Positions 28,691 through 29,271 of a stretch of DNA of 29,271 nucleotides are shown piece by piece. The notes below the pieces were generated by a model. It was not told the origin of the DNA. It made no database searches and was given only the letters and a program-made list of their open reading frames with translations. Both the position numbers and the translations under genes were made by a program. Numbering within the stretch: position 1 is the stretch's first letter; every line of letters starts with the position of its first letter. Source of the DNA: Priapulus caudatus (lineage: Eukaryota > Priapulida > Priapulimorpha > Priapulimorphida > Priapulidae); the NCBI RefSeq assembly GCF_000485595.1, contig NW_014578765.1, positions 15,533-44,803 on the forward strand, given 5' to 3'.

Positions 28691-28938
28691 TAAAAGTATA
28701 ATACATATAACGACAGTACTTTTGTACGACTAAAGTGAATAAGGTATACCTTTAAAATCATTTCTACCTAGCTTGCTTATATATATAATAGGCACTCACC
28801 CGCACGCGCGCTGCCTGTCGTAACAAACCGCGCACCCATGCGCATACTCATTCACACACACACACACACTCGCAGCACGCCGCACGCACCGACGTACGCC
28901 GCACACACCACACACACACACATCACACACACACACAT

Positions 28939-28973
<35 letters not shown>

Positions 28974-29271
28974 ATTATATTTTATATATCAATGAAAATC
29001 AAATATCTAACATAGCAAGGTGCGTTTGTGCATTGCATAATAAGAACTATTTTCGCCTCACCCCGACATTCAACTCTGAGCAGCTCCCAGTTAATCAACC
29101 ATATTTTAACGGCTAAATAACACTACCGGCATACGCCAAGTCGGTATGAATACACACAAATGCTACTCATTGTTTACGCGGATCTGCACATATTTTTATA
29201 GTAAATTTGATTTTGCGACACATAGAAACTGCTGCGCACACAGCACGCAAAGCCACAGTTCAGAAAAGAAA
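28691..29271. other. end of window: AT-rich sequence with (CA)n and (TA)n, no gene seen
   Basis: Beyond the duplicated block lies AT-rich unique DNA, a CACCCGCACGCGCG patch, (CA)n at about 28853-28937 and (TA)n at about 28941-28970. The last 300 bases are unique, with no frame of note and no recognised motif. Confidence 0.7.

Overview
This window looks like nuclear DNA of an animal, most probably an invertebrate. The only protein that can be named is the catalytic subunit of N-terminal acetyltransferase A (NAA10/ARD1). It is split into short exons with GT/AG borders, and everything around it is long simple repeats, minisatellites and non-coding DNA. There is no sign of operons, CRISPR, rRNA or a confident tRNA. 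The sequence alone does not fix the phylum.

Layout. Bases 1-16418 are almost all low-complexity DNA: CT/GA tracts, GAC/GAT, CAG, GT and CCTG runs, a strict 40-bp array (2.2-2.6 kb), a noisy minisatellite of about 14 bp (2.95-4.4 kb), and a noisy 27-bp array (6.5-8.6 kb). A 25-N gap lies at 10822-10846, a probable old interspersed element at 12.7-13.86 kb, and a 1.2-kb pyrimidine tract at 15.19-16.42 kb. Short low-copy islands separate these; none gave a convincing gene. A lone N at 16419 marks an abrupt change.

Bases 16420-28690 hold the NAA10 locus on the minus strand, represented twice. One copy is almost clean: exon 5 at 16745-16829, and exons 4, 3, 2 and 1 at 25436-25642, 26069-26127, 26289-26387 and 28251-28270. 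The other, 20140-24894, has all five exons in order but carries many small indels. The clean exons join in phase to give residues 1-157, taking the start codon from copy 1; the C-terminal tail was not found. Between the two halves of the clean copy lie a 25-bp palindrome-bearing minisatellite (three blocks), the last exon of an unrecognised plus-strand gene (17963-18206), and a 57-bp array whose every unit ends like a splice acceptor.

The two ends of the clean copy share exactly 55 identical bases (17247-17301 and 25319-25373). The simplest reading is that a second haplotype, or a poorly polished read-derived segment, was inserted into a gap inside the locus. A real partial duplication is the alternative. 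The copies differ by two large insertions: a 933-bp TTAA-flanked element with inverted ends in intron 1 of the clean copy, and about 2.1 kb of unclassified DNA in intron 2 of the other. Both copies carry a small MITE-like element in intron 4.

NAA10 and the unknown gene converge tail to tail. I see no evidence for a new multi-gene system. The most interesting items are the mobile-element presence/absence difference, the pseudo-acceptor array, and the structure of the duplicated locus. No database search or alignment program was used; all similarities were read by eye.
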